DNA of 64,000 nucleotides from an uncultured Caulobacterales bacterium (lineage in GTDB: Bacteria; Pseudomonadota; Alphaproteobacteria; Caulobacterales; Maricaulaceae): positions 372,001 to 436,000 of the forward strand of contig CALFVT010000002.1 in assembly GCA_937928165.1 (NCBI GenBank), in the 5' to 3' direction. The first letter of the stretch is position 1. Each line of letters begins with the position of its first letter. The translations under genes were made by a program, and so were the position numbers. A model generated the notes under the pieces. The model did not search any database, had not been told where the DNA came from, and saw nothing but the letters and a program-made list of their open reading frames with translations. This document shows positions 56,001 through 62,000 of the stretch, piece after piece.

Positions 56001-59000
56001 CGGTGACAGGCACGCAGAACCCTGTCTTTATCATTGAAAAATCATCAAATGATACAAGCTTTGCGGCTGTCGGTGATGTGCTGACCTATAGCTATGATAT
56101 TTTTAATACGGGGAATGTGACCTTAACTGCGCCGTTTACCGTCAGTGATGACCGCATTCCAAATGTTGTCTGTGACGCCTTGCCTGCGGGCGGCCTTGCG
56201 CCGGGGGATTCCCTATCTTGTGCGGGGACAGATATTGTCACCCAAGAGGATATTGATAACGGCTTTGTCATGAATACGGCCACTGCGAATGACGGAACGC
56301 AAACCACACCCCCTGTTAGCCTTCGGATTAACGGCGCGCAAACCCCTGCGCTCTCTCTTGTGAAAAATGCTCTGACGACTGATTTTGCCGCCGTTGGCGA
56401 TCAGCTCTCCTATGAGTATATCGTCACCAATACGGGGAATGTGACCCTCACTGAAGATATCGTTATTACCGATGACCGCATTGCAGTTGTCAGCTGTCCT
56501 GCACTTCCGGCTGGCGGCTTGGCTCCGGCGGCGTCGATTACCTGTACGGCAGTGGATGTTGTCACCCAAGCGGATCTTGACGCCGGCTTTGTGATGAATA
56601 TCGCCAGTGCTACTGACGGAACCCTTATAACAGACCCGATGAGCGCAACCGTAGACGGAACGCAAAACGCAGGTCTTGAGATCGAGAAACTTGCGCTAAC
56701 CAATAGCTTTGCGGCTGTTGGGGATGAGCTAAGTTATAGCTATAATGTGCGAAATACAGGCAATGTCACCCTTACAGCGCCAATTACCGTGAGTGATGAT
56801 AGAATTGCAGATGTTGACTGTCCGGCGCTTCCAAATGGCGGGCTTGTTCCGGGCGCTGTCTTAACCTGTACGGCGGTCTATGAAGTCACCCAAGCGGATA
56901 TTGACGCCGGTTTTGTGACTAATATTGCTAGTGCAAGCGACGGCACGTCAACCTCGCCCGTAGATGATGCCACGGTTCAAGCTGACCAATTACCCGCGCT
57001 TGAGATTGTCAAAACATCTCCGCAAAGCAGTTTTAACGGCTTGGCACAAATCCTAACCTATAATTATGAGGTGACGAATACGGGTAATGTAACCATCACA
57101 GATCCGGTTACAGTCAGCGATGACCGAATTGCGAATGTGATCTGTCCTGCGCTTCCTGCGGGCGGTTTGGCCCCTAATGTTTCGATTACATGTAGCGCTG
57201 ATTATAGCGTGACCCAAGATAATCTTGATAGCGGCGCGGTGACAAATATTGCCTCTGCGAGCACAGGTGATGTGACGTCTGATCCTGTAAGCCTGACGAT
57301 TGAAGCGGTGTCTTTACCAGAGCTTAGCCTTGAGAAGACGGCCCTCACCACAGACTTCACGGCTGTGGGTGATGTCTTGTCTTATGAATATATTGTTACC
57401 AATACGGGTAATGTCACTATTACAGAACCTGTAACGGTGAGCGATGACCGGATTGCCAGTGTGGTCTGTGAAAACCTACCAGCCGGTGGCCTTGTGCCAG
57501 GACAATCCCTAAGCTGCACGGCGCAAGATGTTGTCACGCAAGCTGATTTGGATGCAGGCTTTGTTACAAATATTGCCGCGGCGAGCGACGGCACAACAAG
57601 CTCTACCCCAGTTGACGCAACGGTGAATGCGGATCAAGTACCGGCCCTTGGCTTTACCAAACAGGCTCAAACCGCTGACTTTAATGCTGTCGGTGACGTG
57701 TTAAGCTATGTCTATATTGTTGAGAATACGGGTAATGTGACGATCACCCAGCCGATTACGGTATCGGATGACCGCATTGATACGGTTATCTGTCCTGCTC
57801 TCCCTGCGGATGGTTTGGCGCCAAGCGAAACTTTAACCTGTACGGCGGATTATGTCGTGACCCAAGAAGATATTGATCTTGGCTTTGTAACCAATATTGC
57901 CTCTGCGAGTGACGGGACAACCACATCACCGCAAGATGAGGTTACTGTTGATGCGGTCGCTTTACCGGCGCTTGAAATTGTCAAATCATCACCAGATACG
58001 ACTTTTGCACAAGTTGGTGATATTTTGACCTATAACTATCTTGTAACCAATACGGGGAATATCACCCTTACAACCCCTATTACAGTAAGTGATGACCGTA
58101 TTGCGGATGTTACCTGTCCGGCCTTGCCAGCGAGCGGCCTTGCTCCAACGGCGAGCCTGACTTGTAGCGGTGACTATGTGGTCACCCAAGCCGACTTAGA
58201 TGCCCGCGGCGTGACTAATCTTGCCTCTGCCAGCGACGGTACGACTGTGTCGGATACGGTGAGCTTAACGATTGAAGGCACGGCACTTCCAGCACTTGAC
58301 GTTGTGAAAACAGCGATCACTGAAAGCTTCGCCATGCCGGGTGATATTATTTCTTATGAATATCTTGTCACCAATACAGGTAATGTGACTCTGACAACGC
58401 CTATAAATATTAATGATGATAAGATTGAAACGGTGAGCTGTCCGGCGCTCCCAGCCAGCGGTCTTGCGCCGCAAGCAAGCCTAACATGTACGGCGGATTA
58501 TGAAGCTGTGCAGGCTGACCTTGACGCAGGTTTTGTGACCAATATCGCTTCGGCTCAATCGGGTGATACGCTCTCCGGTGAGGTGTCTGAAACTGTTGAG
58601 GCCCAGCGCCTTCCGGCAATGGATGTAAGCAAAATAGCCTCTGCGCCTCAGCAAGTCTTTGGCCCGATCTATGACGTGACCTATAATATTGAGCTGGCGA
58701 ATACAGGTAATGTTACCCTAACGGATATGAGCCTTGAAGATAATCTTCTTGAGGCCCTTGCACCGTCAACGCTGATTGGCACCCCGCAGGTGAGTTTAAG
58801 CGGCTTTACTACAGGCGCGGCCAATGATAATTATAACGGTATTGATGATATTGAACTACTGGGTAGCAATACGAGCTTGTCTGTTGGCGAGAGCGGAAAT
58901 GTTGAGCTGCGCGTGCGTATTGATACGGCTTTGGGCGGCCCGTTACAGGGGAATACAGCCTTTGGTAATAACCCTGAAATTTCTGCGCCGACACCGTCAA

Positions 59001-62000
59001 ATGATCCGAATGTGACTCCTGAAGATACAGGTGATCAAAACCCGACTCCGCTTAGCATTTTAGATGCAGACGGAGACGGCGCGCCGGATGGGCTTGAAAG
59101 CAGCACAGAAGACCGTGACGGCGACGGTATTCCTGACCAGGAAGACTTTGACCCGACCGGTTACTTCTATTGCGAAGAAAATGGAAATATCCTCACTGGC
59201 GGCGGTATTACGGTCACAGGCCCCTTTGGCTCTAACAGCTCCGTTGGGACAGCCAATAATATTGTTATCCTTGCGGATGGCTCCACGGGCTTTTATCAAT
59301 TCTATGTCACAGCTGCGGGTGAATATACCCTCACGCCGACATATCCAAATAGCGGCGTGCCAAGCACGGCCCGCCTGCCGGAAGCAGATGTCCTTGACGT
59401 TACAAGCCTTCTCCCAGCAAATCCTGCGGTCTTGGGCGGAACGGAGCTGGGTGATAGTGGTCAATTATCTGACTTCAGCGCCGAAGCGAATGCCCCGTTC
59501 TATACACGCTTTACCTTTGAAGCGGGTGATCCGAATGTCTTTGCTAATAACTTGCCCCTCCAGCATTGCGGTGAGCCAGGTATTGAGCTGACGAAAGAAG
59601 CGGCGGGTGATGTTGAGCTGACCGATGATGGCCGCCAGCAAGTGAGTTATAACTTTACGATCACAAATTCAGGTCAGACATTAGTTGAAGATGTTCAGCT
59701 AACGGATAACCTAGCCAATGTCTTTGGGGCTGGAAATATTGAACTTGTTAATCTTAGCATAAGCGATATTGCGCCGCCGACAGAGACAGGCATTATTGTG
59801 AACCCAGCTTATAATGGCGTGACCACCCTTGATATGCTGCTCGGCGGCGGAGAATTAACACCGGGTCAATCTGTGACCTTAAACATGGTGGTGAATGTTA
59901 CCCCGCTGAGTGACGGCGAAGCGATTAACACCGCTGTTGTGAGCGCGGCAGAACCGCTGAACGGCGGCCCACTCAGTGATAACGGCTCTGCTGTAATTGA
60001 GCTACAAGCCTTGTCTGACCCAAGCTTTGTTCGGGTCGCTAAACGGGCGCAGCCGCGTACGGTGCAAATTGGTGACCCTGTGCTTTACACAATCGATGTG
60101 ACTAATGACAGCGGTTCTGTAATGACGGATCTACGGATTACAGACCGCTTACCGGAAGGCTTTGCCTATATTCCGGGCAGCGCAGTGATCTCTGATGGTG
60201 AGCTGAGCACGCCGGCGGAGCCGCTTGTCACAGGGCGAGGCCTTTTAAATTGGGATGTGCTGCAAAGCGCTCCTGCACCGCTAGATACCCTTGCGGCCGG
60301 GGAAACTCTATCCGTTAGCCTGCGCTTATTAGCGGGTCCGAATGTAGAATTTGGTGCCCATGAGAACCAAGCTTTTGCTGAAAGCCTGCGCACAGGTGAG
60401 CGTTCAGATATTGCGACAGCGATTGTGGATTATATCCCAGAGCCAAGCTTTGACTGTACCCCTGTTCTGGGCCGCGTCTATGATGATGTGAACCATAATG
60501 GTTACCCAGATGACGGGGAACCAGGTCTTCCAGGCGTGCGCCTTGTAACGGTGAATGGTGATATTATCACAACGGACCAATATGGCCGTTACCATATCCC
60601 ATGTGCGGCGATTGCCGATCGTGAACGCGGATCTAACTTCCTGCTTAAGGCGGATGTCCGCAGCTTGCCGCTTGGTTATCATCCAACCAGTGAAAACCCG
60701 CGGGTTGTGCGGGCCACACGCGGTAAGTTTGTGAAAATGAACTTTGGTGCGGCTCATCGTCCGAAGCTTCGCATTGACCTCTTTGCCGCTGACTTTGACG
60801 ATCAGACCTCTTGGCTCGAATCTGCGGCGCAAACACGGGTGAAAACTCTGTTGGCGGCTGCAGCCCAAACTGACCGCGCAATTATCATTTATCACGCGGA
60901 TGATCTTGAGAATGTCAATGAAGCCCAAGCCCATCTTGCAACGGCCCTTGACGCTGTAAAAATGGCGGCACCGAAACAATTTAAAGATATTGCCCTTGAA
61001 GCAAGCTGGGGTGATGCGGCTGAATTTACACCGCCGCAGACAGATGGGTTTGAAAACCTTGCCATTGGCGGACTTTATGACCGCCCGTCGGTAGATGCTC
61101 CGCGTGACCGCGTGGCCTTTACACAGGGTGCAGGCGGCAATCTGCAGCGTTTTGAAAATAGTGATGAAATTTATGCCCAAGGCGGAAACTCTGATGGTGA
61201 CGGCTTTGATAACGCCCAAACGAGCGGCCTGCGTGGACAGCGTGGTTCTGCCCCGCTTAGCACGGATAATCGCGGGACGAACAGCTCGCCCTTTATTGGC
61301 CGCCGGGATCAAGGTGAGGCGGAGACGCCGCGTCCGGGACGTCTGCAGCGCTGGGTTGGCTGGGGTGGTAAAACCACAAGCTATAGCGAAGGTCTTGAGA
61401 TCGAAACCACGGTTGACGCGCTTAATCCGGTGAAACGGCTTAATGCACAGGCTAATGTTGTCAGCACGATTGAGGGCCGCGAGCTGCGGGTTGAAGCCTA
61501 TAGTAATTATAACGCCTTTATAACCTCGCTTGAGCTCCGCCTCTTCCCAGAGGGCCGCTCTGTTCGCGGTGCGCCTGTTGCGGTTGTGCCCCTTGATGGC
61601 CGCTATGGTCAGCTTGATGTTACAGCCGATATGGCCGGTGATTATAGCTACGTCCTGCGGGCTTATGATGCGGATGGTAATTTTGATGAAACCGCCTTAA
61701 AAGTTCTCAACATTGGGGACCCTGAATATGACCTTTCCAATGATGATTGGGTTTATCAGGCGAGTACAGCCTTTGGCCAAAATACACTGCTTAAAGATAA
61801 TATCCGCGTTCGCGGCGGGTCTGTGCGGGTTTATGGCCGTAATGTACCCGGCGAAACCGCCACTGTTATGGGCCAAAATATAGCTATTGACCCTCAAGGC
61901 CTCTTTGTCGCCGAACAGCTCTTACCCGCAGGTGAGCAATCTGTTGAAGTGCGTATTGCCGGTGCCAATGGCGGTGAGCAGCGTATTCTCCGCAGTGTTG

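Noticed and set aside
44812-58960. Regular repeat array that could suggest a CRISPR or satellite
   Set aside because: The period is about 324-346 bases, the units differ in sequence, and the whole array is one coding frame with a recognised protein repeat.
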